Shown: in pieces, positions 9,354 through 19,470 of the stretch
Layout: the number at the start of each line of letters is the position of its first letter
How positions within the stretch are numbered: the first letter of the stretch is position 1
Assembly: GCA_025024175.1 (NCBI GenBank)
Contig: QCXZ01000137.1
Span: forward strand, 20,336,001-20,400,000
DNA length: 64,000 nucleotides
Reading direction: 5' to 3'
From: Rhyzopertha dominica
Lineage: Eukaryota > Arthropoda > Insecta > Coleoptera > Bostrichidae
Notes under the pieces: model-generated
Told to the model about the DNA's origin: nothing
Databases searched by the model: none
What the model saw: only the letters and a program-made list of their open reading frames with translations
Position numbers and translations under genes: made by a program

Positions 9354-12091
9354 GGGGAAGGTGGGGCAAGATGGGGACCCCTTATTAATTATGTAAATAT
9401 TAATGCCATCTTTCGGGCGGCACCAAAAGTAGCTGCGAAATGTCCCTATTAGTGTTTTGTGCAAGTTAGGCGGCGCTAGCGTCAGTTATTCTCATATTGT
9501 TATGGAAGTTGTGTGTTCGCGCTAAATATCTGGAAGGTTGTTATTTTGTTTGAAGTTGATTTAAGTCCAGTTATCGTAAGTACAGAGTAATTTTAATATA
9601 AACCGCATGCATTTGCTTAATATATGCATCGTTATGGTTGATATGATGTATAGTTTATATAATTTCGTTTAAGATTGTATGCCGTTTGAACACTTTTAAC
9701 CTCAAAATGTCATGGCGGGGTAAAATGGAGACATTTATATGGGGCGAGATGGGAACGTCCCCATCTTACCTCACACCTAAGGTATATGATAGGTATCCAC
9801 ATATACCGTTGTTTTTATAGGTACACAATATGGTTAGAACATATAAACGAAAAACCGAACGAGGAAAATGGTTAGAAGAAAGTATGAAAAATGTTGTTGA
9901 AACAGTTTTAAATGGTAAGCTAGGATACAGAAGAGCCTCACAATCTTATGGCATACCCCACACAACTTTGGAAAGAAGAGTTCGAGAATGTCGAGAACTT
10001 GATGGCGCTCCATGTCAAATGAAAAGGCACCTCGGACCTAAAGCTACTGTATTTTCTGAAGAGAAAATGCAGCTAGTTGCATATTTAAAAAAATGGAGGG
10101 AAGACTGTTTGGGCTTACGACGTTAGATCTAAGAAAACTTGCCTATCAATGGGCTGAAAAGTTGGGAAAAACTCACCGTTTTCAGAAAGAGAATGAGGTG
10201 GCCGGCAAAGATTGGCTCAACGGATTCCTTAAGCGTCATCAGGATTTATCCATCAGGAAACCAGAGAACACAAGTGCTGCTAGGGCCATGGGTTTCAACA
10301 GGATCGCTGTCTCTCAGTTCTTTTCGTTATTGACTAAAGTTTACGACAAGTATAAGTATACTCCAGATAAAATTTGGAATTGTAACGAAACTGGTATTTC
10401 TGTTGTGCCAAAAACTAAATCAAGAGTAATTTCCAGGAAGGGTAGGAAGCAAGTAGGCGCCTTGACTTCTGCAGAAAAGGGCACCACAGTTACAGTCGAA
10501 GTTTGCTTCAATGCAGCAGGGACCTACATGCCACATATGTTTATATACCCAAGGAAGAGGATGAATCCCGAATTAATGAATGACTGTTTCCCTGGAGCAT
10601 GGGCAGAATGTCACCCAAGCGGCTGGATGCAAACACATATCTTTTCCGCTTGGTTTAAAAAATTTGTTGCTTTCACTGGAGCTACCAAAGAATCTCCAGT
10701 TTTGCTGCTACTTGCTACTGGAAGTCATCGATTATGCTAAACAACACGGGGTAGTTCTATTATGCTTCCCGCCCCATTGTACCCCCCGGCTTCAGCCTCT
10801 TGATGTAAGTTTCATGAAGCCACTTAGTGTTTTTTATGATGCGGAAGTTAGTGGATGGCTACGAACAAACCCTGGTCGGGTTGTTTCAGTGTTCCAAATA
10901 TCAAAACTATTTGGAAATGCTTTTGTTAAAGCTGCTACTATGGCTACAGCAATGAATGGGTTTCGCAAAACTGGAATATGGCCCTGCGATCCAAATATTT
11001 TTACTGATGCAGACTTCGTAGCAGCGGAGACTACAGACAGGCCTATTCCTCAAGTTGATGTTTCTAGGAATTCTCACTCAGGGAATGAAGAAGCTAATAT
11101 TTCTTCAAATCAAAGTGAAGAAGTTCCAAACCTGCCAGATGTTGAAAACGTTGCTACATTAAATGTTAGAGTTTCATCTCCAATGCCAAGGAGCTCTTGG
11201 ATGCACTCGCAGGATTCTCCTGCAGCAGATGTTTCAGTTCACTCACTCACTCCCGGAGATGACCCTTACCCAAGTATGCCCATAAATGGCTCACCTACAC
11301 CAAGATGTCTTACTCCTCCGACAATCACATCTGAAGATATCATGCCCATTCCGCATGTTGGAAAACTGGATACAGTTCGAGCTCAGCGAAAGAGGGGGAA
11401 GACAGTTATTCTCACAGACACTCCATACAAGGTTGAGCTGGAGGAAATTTGTAACAAAAGAATTGCGAAGAAAGCGAAAAATCAAAGGAAAATCATTAAT
11501 AAAGCTGCTAAAAAGAAAATTAATTCAATTAAAAAAAGTGAAGGCACAAATTGACTTCTCCTCTCAAGCGTCAAAACGACGACGACAGTCCACTTCGTCC
11601 TCTTCATCTGCAGTCTCCAATGAAGAGGACGCCGCCTGTCTTTATTGCAATGATTTATATTCGGAATCAACCGAGGGATGGGTGCAATGTCGAAAATGTA
11701 GTCGATGGGCACATTGTTCTTGTGCTGGCGAGGAAGAAGAAGATGATGAAGTGTATCATATCTGTACTTTATGCCAGTAATTGTTATAATAATTAAACAA
11801 CTAAAAAATGAGTCATTTTTGTTTAGATATTGCATTGTAGTGCCAACCTTATCTTGCCTCACTGTTGTCCTCATCTTACCCCAAGGGTGGGGCAAGATGG
11901 CGTTTATGTAGTGACATGATTTTTTCTCTTTTTTTTATCAAATTCAACATTTAATTAAAGGTTATTATCATTGAGATCCGATAAATAAGGTGTAAAGTAT
12001 GCAGCACAATATCAAAACTATTTAAATGTTTTTTAATTAGCAAGTAATACAGTGTAGAATACTAGGGTCCCCATCTTGCCCCACCTTCCCC
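9354..12091 (+). mobile_element. Pogo-like element B with 27-bp perfect inverted repeats and TA duplication
   Basis: The 27-base terminus at 9354-9380 (GGGGAAGGTGGGGCAAGATG...) is repeated exactly in inverse at 12,065-12,091. Both ends are flanked by TA, the target duplication of pogo/Tc1 elements. The element is 2,738 bp and carries one transposase with a C-terminal zinc finger. Several extra copies of the GGGGCAAGATGG core stand just inside both ends (9712-9772 and 11,850-11,900), in both orientations. Confidence 0.9.
9830..11780 (+). pseudogene. Pogo/Tigger-like transposase B with C-terminal PHD-like finger, inactivated
   Basis: The first frame (9830-10,126) is a psq-type helix-turn-helix (YRRASQSYGIPHTTLERRV). 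The second (10,093-10,740) holds the CENP-B-like domain (WLNGFLKRHQDLSIRKPE) and the start of the DDE_1 core. The third (about 10,727-11,554) resumes at VIDYAKQHGVVLLCFPPHCTPRLQPLD, and the last (to 11,780) is a Cys/His-rich PHD-like finger (CLYCND...WVQCRKCSRWAHCSC...CTLC). At the first catalytic position the sequence reads NCNETG, Asn instead of the usual Asp. The D-G-H-x-S-H stretch with the second Asp is missing by deletion near 10,720. It is doubly dead, though the inverted repeats are intact. Confidence 0.8.
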
Positions 12092-12640
12092 TAATAATAC
12101 TGAGAATTCGTGTGGCAGCAAAAACATGCCTTTTATCAATTTCCTGGACAGGTTTGGGAAGCTGAACGAAAACAACGTTGGAGTAATGCCATCAATAGAA
12201 AAAAGTAAATAGATACTGTTATGTGTTCTGTAGTATGTATATAGGTATACCTAGTGCAAGACGACTTGACTTGCGAGAGATGGTTGCGCAGAAGAACAAA
12301 AAGGGCGGGGCGTTCGTCTGTCGGCTACAGTTTAAACGAAAAACATTGTCGCTTTCGCTTGGAATTTCTCAATAGATTCCAACCCTGCGTCTAATACCCA
12401 AGCACGTGTAGCATGAATAACAGATTAACAGGATGTTTTCATGATGGTTTAGCGCTCGTTCGGTACTACGCGATAGTTGACGATCTTCGAAGCGAGGTCC
12501 GCCTTCGCGCATCTCGTGTGTTAAGTCTTTTTGTACTAGCTTATGGGTACCCATTCATATTTGCAGTTGCTTGACTAACGATGAATGCCATAAAATGAAG
12601 ATGGAAGACTAAATTTGTAATAACTGTCATTAGTCACTAT

Positions 12641-12824
12641 ATTGAATAGCTTGTAAACAAGCTGGTTTTGTTTGTGCGTTGTTTCACACTATTTATCGAA
12701 AAATTCGACAATTAACAAAAGCTTCTTGAAAATGACTGTCCGGTCGAAACCATCGGCGAATTATTCGATAAATAGTGTGAAACAAATTACAAACAAAAAC
12801 CAGCTTGTTTGCAAGCTATTCAAT
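12641..12824. repeat. Palindromic MITE/foldback hairpin, 184 bp
   Basis: The two halves pair almost completely: ATTGAATAGCTTG at 12,641 with CAAGCTATTCAAT at 12,812-12,824, and internally TTTCACACTATTTATCGA with TCGATAAATAGTGTGAAA (the second written with its single-base differences). A diverged partial copy lies at about 15,150-15,256. The family is not identified, and a target duplication is not clear. Confidence 0.75.
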
Positions 12825-13074
12825 GAGATGAGTTAGACATATTTCATAAACAGTGCACCTTCGAAATTATTGAGTTTATTATTATTAGTAGTTACTTTAG
12901 TACCTCTGATGGTCTGGCGCTGTTATAAAAAATACGTCCGAAACCATACTTGATTATTATTCAGTTCATTTCGCATAAACACTCGTTTTTGCCGTATTGC
13001 TTTACATACGATTTAGTTTATATTTATACCCCACATTTATCTATTCAATCCACCAGAGGGCTTTGAACGCGGGC

Positions 13075-13495
13075 GCGTGCACTCTCCCTATACAGTCTCT
13101 ATCTGTGGAAAATGCGAAGAAAAATTCCAGAAGGTTAGCCACGATTCTGAACACTGCAAGCAACATTGGTCTCATCAAAGACGAAATCAAAAAGCAAAGG
13201 GCACCAGCGAAACTCCTCAATAAGGAAAGAGGGAAGACTAAGAAAAGGAATACCATGAAGGAAGACCTCTCCGGATGATGAAGATGACATTCAACTTGAT
13301 AGCAAGGAAGACGATATTGATATTGTGTGGGAAGATGAAAACATTTGTCGAGGGTGTGGTGAAGACTACAATCATATAAAGAAAGCTAGGGGTTGGCTGA
13401 AGTGTGTTCGGTGCCAGCGGTGGCTCCACGAAAATTGTACCATATACACCGATCACTGCGACCCCTGTGGCAAGTTTGTGCCCAAGAAAAAGTGA
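13075..13495 (+). pseudogene. Pogo/Tigger-like transposase A, C-terminal part with PHD-like finger
   Basis: After the second copy of the GCGTGCAC duplication the frame shows SRRLATILNTASNIGLIKDE, which matches the basic linker that precedes the zinc finger in pogo-type transposases. A frameshift near 13,275 follows, and then a Cys/His-rich finger appears (CRGCGEDYNH...LKCVRCQRWLHENC...CDPC), ending with a stop at 13,493-13,495. Together with 7750-9188 it makes one transposase of the same architecture as element B. The fingers are equivalent but clearly diverged, so the two elements are different families. The right end of element A lies somewhere between here and 13,747. Confidence 0.6.
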
Positions 13496-13746
13496 CTTGG
13501 TAGCATGGGCCATCTCTCCTGTAGCGTTGTGACGCAACAGAAGAAAGATAAATATTTTTTAATATCGTTTATTAAGTTCTATTTTTACAAGTTTGTCATT
13601 GAAATTATATATTTACGTTACCGTATTGTAGAAAAACTTTTCAGTTCAGCTAATAAAATGTTCGAAACACGAATTTTTGAAATTTTCAACTTTCACCATT
13701 GAAACAAATTCATTTGTATGAAATATTGGAATAAGCGAAATTATTT

Positions 13747-14505
13747 GTGACAGGCACAAATAAAGCAGTGACAGGCACAAATAAAGCAATTACTTTCATT
13801 TTAAAATTCCCTATCTTAAAACCGTTCACTGTAAATTATTATCGAGTTTATCCTGTACCGAATTACCAAGATGTTGCTATCGTACCGCCTAGGAGATATC
13901 TACTTGAAATTAGTATTTCTTCATACTGGACCGACAAAGATTATTCAGATTTCTACAACATAATTTTATGCCAGCAGCGACCAACCACCAAAACTGCATG
14001 ACTATCAAGATTACAAACAACTACAAGGTTAGTCTCAAGGATCATCAGCTGATTGTTCTATTCAAAAAAGCCGAAGAAGTAATTGAAGATTGCCAGGGAC
14101 AACTAAACCAAAAATAGATTATGGGGGCTAATTTATTAAGCTCTGCATGTAACGTTATTATTGCATTTTAGATCGTTACACAGATATTCGAAATAAAACT
14201 ACCAAACCCCGCTGAAGATATCCTACAATTTACTCGGGAATGAGGCTAACCCCAGACACTTAAAAGATCGAATGGACCTGATAGAAGAGAGTGAAGATTT
14301 GCAAGCAAAGCCGTTACACTTACAACCCTTAGTTCACATTGTCCACTATTCCATATCACTATTTATTATGTTATGTCTAATAGTTACAACGATTTTAGCA
14401 ATCAAATACCACAGTCGCATCATGGAGCTACTCTACAAGCCAAGAAAAGCTATCCAAATGAAATGGGTGCCCAAATCTCAAAATTTGAACGAGGTTCAAA
14501 CTTAA
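13747..14505 (+). pseudogene. Envelope fragment, C-terminal part with membrane anchor
   Basis: Two open stretches (13,747-14,001 and 14,272-14,505) with a broken region between them continue the envelope ectodomain (YYRVYPVPN is typical of insect retroviral-type envelopes) and give a strong transmembrane helix (about 14,330-14,405) with a basic cytoplasmic tail. The first 42 bases are a perfect 21-base unit repeated twice. The stretch between 14,002 and 14,271 has several stops in every frame. This part and the 5' part belong to one copy, separated by the transposon nest. Confidence 0.55.
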
Positions 14506-14507
14506 AA

Positions 14508-14760
14508 GGAAAGTTGTTATGATACAAGAATTCCCTGACGCATTCAAAATAAAACAGATGGCAGGTCAAGCATCAGAGTACCGTAATGTTAGCCTGCTGA
14601 TGCAGCATCCCCGGGCAACAGCCGAGAACACCGTTTGGCGACAACTCTACTATCAGCGTTCACAAGATAAAAACCTTGTCCTGTATCAGTCATCTGTAGC
14701 GGTAGACTTTATTCTTGTAACTAAATAGTCAATAAAACATATTTTAAAAATATATTCCTT
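14508..14760 (+). repeat. Possible 3' LTR start with purine-rich tract and poly(A) signal
   Basis: A purine-rich AAAAGGAAAG follows the env stop and leads into AGTTGTTATG, as expected for a polypurine tract next to an errantivirus-type LTR. An AATAAA lies at about 14,731. A 69-residue ORF (14,519-14,728) inside is unrecognised and probably incidental. No second LTR copy exists in the window to confirm it. Confidence 0.3.
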
Positions 14761-15149
14761 GATTCGTGGAACATAACTATATGTGTAATGTGGTTGAGCA
14801 ACTACTAGCATTTTAAGAAAAACATCTGTTTAAAATGCTTATTCCAAACAAAGGCACCAAATGTAGAATCACAATAATTATGTTGTATGACTGTCTGAAA
14901 CTAGCTACTGTATGCAGCAATGTAAAAAACTATACCTTTTGGAACATTTAAAACTAAAAACTCACTCACTCATCAGAGAAAACATTTGGCAAATACGCAA
15001 AAATAAATTCCCATAACCAATGCACCTTTAATATTGCGGGCATCAAAACCCACAAGATTTTTACAATTGAACTTAGCAATCCATGTAAAACTAAGTGATG
15101 TAAATAAAATTCCACACATCTGAGTTTATTATAACACTGTGATAACTTT

Positions 15150-15256
15150 TATAATGACCGTTTTGGTCGACACGATCGTCAGAGTTATCTAATACATATA
15201 ATGAAACAAAGCACACATATTCAAAACAATCAGCTTGTTTCCAAGCTACCCCATTG
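15150..15256. repeat. Diverged copy of the 12.6-kb hairpin MITE (one half)
   Basis: The order of motifs matches the right half of the 12,641-12,824 hairpin: GGTCGACACGATCG (GGTCGAAACCATCG there), ATAATGAAACAAA (AGTGTGAAACAAA) and CAGCTTGTTTCCAAGCTA (CAGCTTGTTTGCAAGCTA). The left half is not recognisable. Confidence 0.5.
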
Positions 15257-16218
15257 ATTCAGAATGTTTGCCAAGGAAATCACCTTTGAAACCATTCACC
15301 TCATTAACTAAATATCTTGTAAAATCTCATGAAACCATTTCAGACTCAACTAGCACATGACTTGCTTAAAAGCCGTTATAGTATTACAATGTAAAGAACT
15401 GCGAAGAAAAAATTAGAGGAGAATTAAAGCCAAAGTAAAAAATATTACGCTGATCCCAACTTGTGCGAGAGTAAAACTATTAATCAACTGTAAGGAATAC
15501 CAGAGCATATTTTGATTTAATGAACACTGCACCAATTTATTTTTTTCATCACCGGAAGTCGTACCACATGTTTGCCCATCAAAGAAAAAGGTCACTTTTA
15601 ATTTGCATCATTACCATTAACGTTTTCATTAAATCAACGGATGGTCATTGCAATATTATTCAAGCATGGTTAGTATGAAAATAAAACTAACTGTATACAG
15701 AACTATAGTAGTGAGAAAATTTTAAGCCAACATAAAGTGTGAAACCCAATGTTTTTTGCCAAAAACCACCCAATCTGTAAAATACAAATGGTGTTTAAAT
15801 TAATTGCTTAATCAAACTACTGCTTGTTGATCACTGGATTAAAGCAAAACAGCATACTTTTTGCCCATTCTCATATAAAATCAACATCCTCTACTGAATT
15901 GGAGATATCCTGTGTAGATGAGGAATATTTTAGAAACACTTATAGCAGGCTGCAAGTTGTGCAATGCAAATAGTAAACTGCTTTTATATATCAACAGAAG
16001 AGAACGGGTTACTGAAGATATGAAATGAAACCTAATCCCACATACTAACTTTCACTAAAGGTAGCAACAGAACATTACTCAGAATGGTAAATTTTGTAGA
16101 ACTCTTCCTTGAAGGAAATAAACAATGATAACCCAACCCCATAGTAATAGAAGCTACGAACTTCGAAAGCAGCCTGGTGGCAACAGCTTCTGAATCATCA
16201 GAAATTAACGAAAAATGA

Positions 16219-16313
16219 TTAGATAAGAAGAGTGAAAAATAATTCAAATTTATGTTCAAGAGCAGAATCCTTGTTCAATTGTATGTCTTTCTTTCTGGAC
16301 ACTTGTGCAGCAT
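16219..16313 (-). CDS. Possible terminal coding exon of an unidentified minus-strand gene
   Basis: On the minus strand a T-rich acceptor (TTTTTTATTTTCAG) precedes a frame of about 31 residues beginning DAAQVSRKKDIQLNKDSALE and ending at a stop at 16,221-16,219. It would follow an exon ending in phase 1. No upstream partner was found with certainty; the candidate first exon at 22,753-22,821 ends in phase 0, so at least one more exon would be needed. The product is not recognised. Confidence 0.2.
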
Positions 16314-18026
16314 CTGAAAATAAAAAATCAGTATTAGAAACAATTACTAACTAACTGACTAACAGGCTTTGTTTATTTAGAATCATTGTTATATCTTTTA
16401 AAATAAAATGTCAATATTTGCAGTTATACAGAATTTCAGGAGACTCATAAAACCATTTGGTCACTTAATAAATAATAATGAACATTGGTAATATGTAATA
16501 CATGTATATATGTATAATACATATGCTTTTTAAAACTCAACTATTGTAATAGCCGATTAAAATTGGTTTTATTTTCTGAAGCTTTGAAAGACAGTGCATG
16601 GAGTAAGGTAGACAGCCTAGTCAACATTCTGGTTGGTCAACTGACAACTGCTGTCTACAAAATATAAAAATGTGTACTGATGTAGCCCTTATGCAGTAAT
16701 TTTCTTTATGATCTGTATAGTGTAGATTTCACACTACACAAAGCTAATTCTATACACAGTAAATAATTTTCAATGGAATTGTAAGGCACAGGTTAACCAT
16801 AAGATATTGAGAGAACAAATGCAGGTGTCAATCTCTTTTCTAGCATAGTTCAGTAGTAAAAACAGATTTTAGTGCTCACTTGTCCAATTTTTATTCATGT
16901 TCGTATATTGATTACTATAACAGCTATTGAAAGAATAAATTGGCATGATCAGTTGTCCTCTTAAATTAACCTTTTCGATACGGACATATAGAATGCCTTG
17001 CATATCATTTATTTATCATGTAGATTGTGTTCATATTACTATGGTAATGGCGAGGGTAACAGGGTTTCTCTGTGTATTATATTATTAATTTAGTTGCAGT
17101 TTTTTAAAGAATATTTGCTAATTTTAATGATACCTTGCAACATAAATCTTCAAATGCTTCTTACTTTCTGGCACTATGATTGTCAGAATCTATTTTTGTG
17201 TTTTGTTCGTAATTAAAGTGAACATGCACAATTATTGTATATTTCATGTTACTTTTTTAGAGGTCTGTTAATAAATGTTTGTTGGAACCTAACTTTATAT
17301 CACTACTGGTTTTAATGCACGACTTCAGACCAAAATGTACATTAAAAATACTGGCAAGTACGAACATTATTTGTGAATAAGCAACCATGTAAAATTAATT
17401 TCAATAAAATGTTCTACAGGAAGTCTGTTTTTATAGCACTGAAAACAAAACAAAAACGGCTTCCCAAAATTTACCTCGATTCTCAAAACAGACCTCAGTT
17501 TAAAAATTTTCTATAACTAATGGTTATCGACATATAGCTAGAAACTGTCTAAATACTTCTGGTTATGTGATGTCACAATTAACACAAAGATACTGCAATA
17601 TTAGAACTGAATAAATGGGAAACTACTTTCAGGGTTTAAGAGAACATAAATAATTGACATTCCTATGCATAGTTTTCAATGTTCTTTAATCACACAAAGA
17701 AAAGGCTTTTAAGGTTTTATTGAGAAACAGGCGTGAAAGCTGGCCCCTATTCTCCAATTTAACCATATCAACCCCAATTAAATTTAAAACAATCATGTGA
17801 ATTGCTTTATGGTGTTGTCATGGTTACCGGGTTATTTTTAGCTAACACTAGCTTTAATAAGAGATTTGGAACTGGCCCTGTATGTTTCAAAACTCAAAAT
17901 TTTCCAAAATATCTGAACTTTAACATGTGGTAATAAACCTTAGAACATTCTGAATTCATTGCAGAATTATTCGCAACTGTAAAAGGGTAATACAGCTTTC
18001 CATTTATGATTTTAAAAAATCTACAG

Positions 18027-19470
18027 TAGAGACCTCATTATCTGGACCTCAGTTATACGCATTCAGGATTTTCCAGATTGTCAACCACAAGTAAATATAT
18101 TTGCAGTCTAGTCTAAGCGTGCCGTGCATATTTTGTTGTTGTGCTTAAAAAGTCAAAACAAAAGTTGTGAAGACTGAAGTAAACAACAAAAACTAATTAA
18201 GAAATGAACATTTGGAAGCTTTGTATTATTGATTTTTTACAAAAATGATCATCTGTGCAACTCATAACTTGTACTTTGCTCTGTGAAAAGGCATTACATG
18301 GTTGTACAGATTTAAATCTCATGGCATTCGTGAATTGAAAATACAAGGTGCAAAAATGTCAGCTGATATACGAGTAGATGCAGCAAATTCCTTTAAAGAT
18401 GGTTATAAAAGGAACTGGATGAAAATAGCTATAACTTGGGCTTTGATTACAATGCTGATGAAACCAGATTAAATTGGAAATTATTACCCTCAAAATATAA
18501 AGCTTCTCGGGGAGAGACTTCTACTTGCAGATATAAGACTAGTAAAGAACGAATAACAATATTAATTTACGCAAATGCAATCGGAACCCATTTGCTTTGC
18601 TTCTACTTCCAGATATAAGACTAGTAAAGAACGACTAACAATATTAATTTATGCAAATGCAATCGGAACCCATTTGCTTTGCTTATCATCAGAAAATCCA
18701 AAAACCCCAGTTGCTTTAAAAAATGTCGGTTCTCCTAATTTAATTAAAAAAAAGGGAATGCATGACAAGTGAAAAATTCATTGGTGGTGACAACATTTTT
18801 ATCCCTGAAGTATAAAAATTTCAAGAAACTGGTAAACAAGAAATATTCTACTTTTACTGCGTAATGTGCCAACCCATCCTTCGGATGCACTATTAGAGAG
18901 AGAAATGAAATGTTTTAAGTAACATTTTTGCCTCCTAATGTGACATCTTACATAACATTAAAATGACTTTATAGAAAATAACTCTTACATAGATTATTAT
19001 CTATTGATGAAGGTAATGTATGTAGAAGTCGTTTTGTGATTTTTGAAGCAACCGAATTTAAAGGATTGTTGTCATATGGTTTTAAATGTGTGGGATTTGA
19101 TTGAAAGGAAGACACTGAACAAAGCCTGGAACAACATACTAAAATCGGACCATGAAAATTCAATAACAGATATAGATGATTGCGTTATGGAGGATATAAA
19201 TGAACCAATGCCAGGAATGTGAAGCCTGTGATATGAAAGAGTGGCTCACTTGTGACAGTGATGATCAAGGTTTTCAGATCATGTTGAATGACGAAATTGT
19301 TGAAAACACAGTGCAGGCATATGAACATGAGCTGCACGATGAAACAGACTTTTTGTCTGTTTCATCTATTTTTTATAGATGCAAAAAATAATGCATGGCC
19401 ATATGATAAAAAAGCATTACAAGCTCTGGAAGCAGCTTTCAGATGGCTTGAAAAACAGTGTGATTTTTAA
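18027..19470 (+). pseudogene. Tigger/jerky-like (pogo superfamily) transposase remnant
   Basis: A TA followed by CAGTAGAGACCTCATTATCT at 18,026 looks like a Tigger left end. Translation in broken frames gives a second DNA-binding-domain piece (18,310-18,430), then FDYNADETRLNWKLLP with the first catalytic Asp of a DDE_1 core, then YKTSKERITILIYANAIGTH. A tandem duplication of 82 bp (18,518-18,599 and 18,600-18,681) repeats that last segment. The expected core continuation with the second and third Asp is missing after 18,780, but PTHPSDALLERE at about 18,870 and an acidic C-terminal region (WKIYDIDDCVMEDINEP-like, about 19,120-19,470) belong to the same family. The right terminus was not found. 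Confidence 0.6.

Larger units (their letters stand above)
9309..12207 (+). pseudogene. THAP-domain exon split by pogo-like element B
   Basis: The left part (9309-9353) ends in KCCIVDC, the start of a C2CH THAP zinc finger. The right part (12,092-12,207) contains FYQFPGQVWEAERKQRW, the conserved F-x-F-P and Trp of the same domain, and ends at a donor-like AAAAA|GTAAAT at about 12,203. Leaving out element B and one TA keeps the left frame open into the right part (CNNTEN), although a 1-base shift occurs later, near 12,130. No ATG precedes it in frame; a TTG sits where Met is expected. The second pair of metal ligands (usually C-x-x-H-F) would be on a missing next exon. Confidence 0.6.
9189..13074. 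mobile_element. P-like element remnant (8-bp duplication, THAP exon), itself carrying pogo-like B
   Basis: The octamer GCGTGCAC stands at 9181-9188 and again at 13,075-13,082, exactly where pogo-like transposase A stops and resumes, so 9189-13,074 was inserted as a unit. Imperfect inverted ends are visible: AGCGCCACCGGTGG near 9198 against CCACCAGAGGGCTT in inverse near 13,051. Near the left end GGTGAAATAACGCAAG resembles the end of P elements. Inside is a THAP-domain exon, the DNA-binding domain of P-element transposases, which also make 8-bp duplications. The rest of a P transposase is absent, so the copy is internally deleted. A hAT origin would also give 8 bp but would not explain the THAP exon. 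Confidence 0.55.
14761..18026. other. Gene-poor AT-rich interval
   Basis: Apart from the partial hairpin copy at 15,150-15,256 and a possible minus-strand terminal exon at 16,219-16,313, I see no supported gene. The AT content and lack of coding frames fit intergenic or intronic DNA or a long 3' UTR on the minus strand. Confidence 0.5.

Noticed and set aside
15413..16259. Minus-strand frames of 60 and 75 residues
   Set aside because: AT-biased composition, no start context and no domain; more likely 3' UTR or intergenic DNA.
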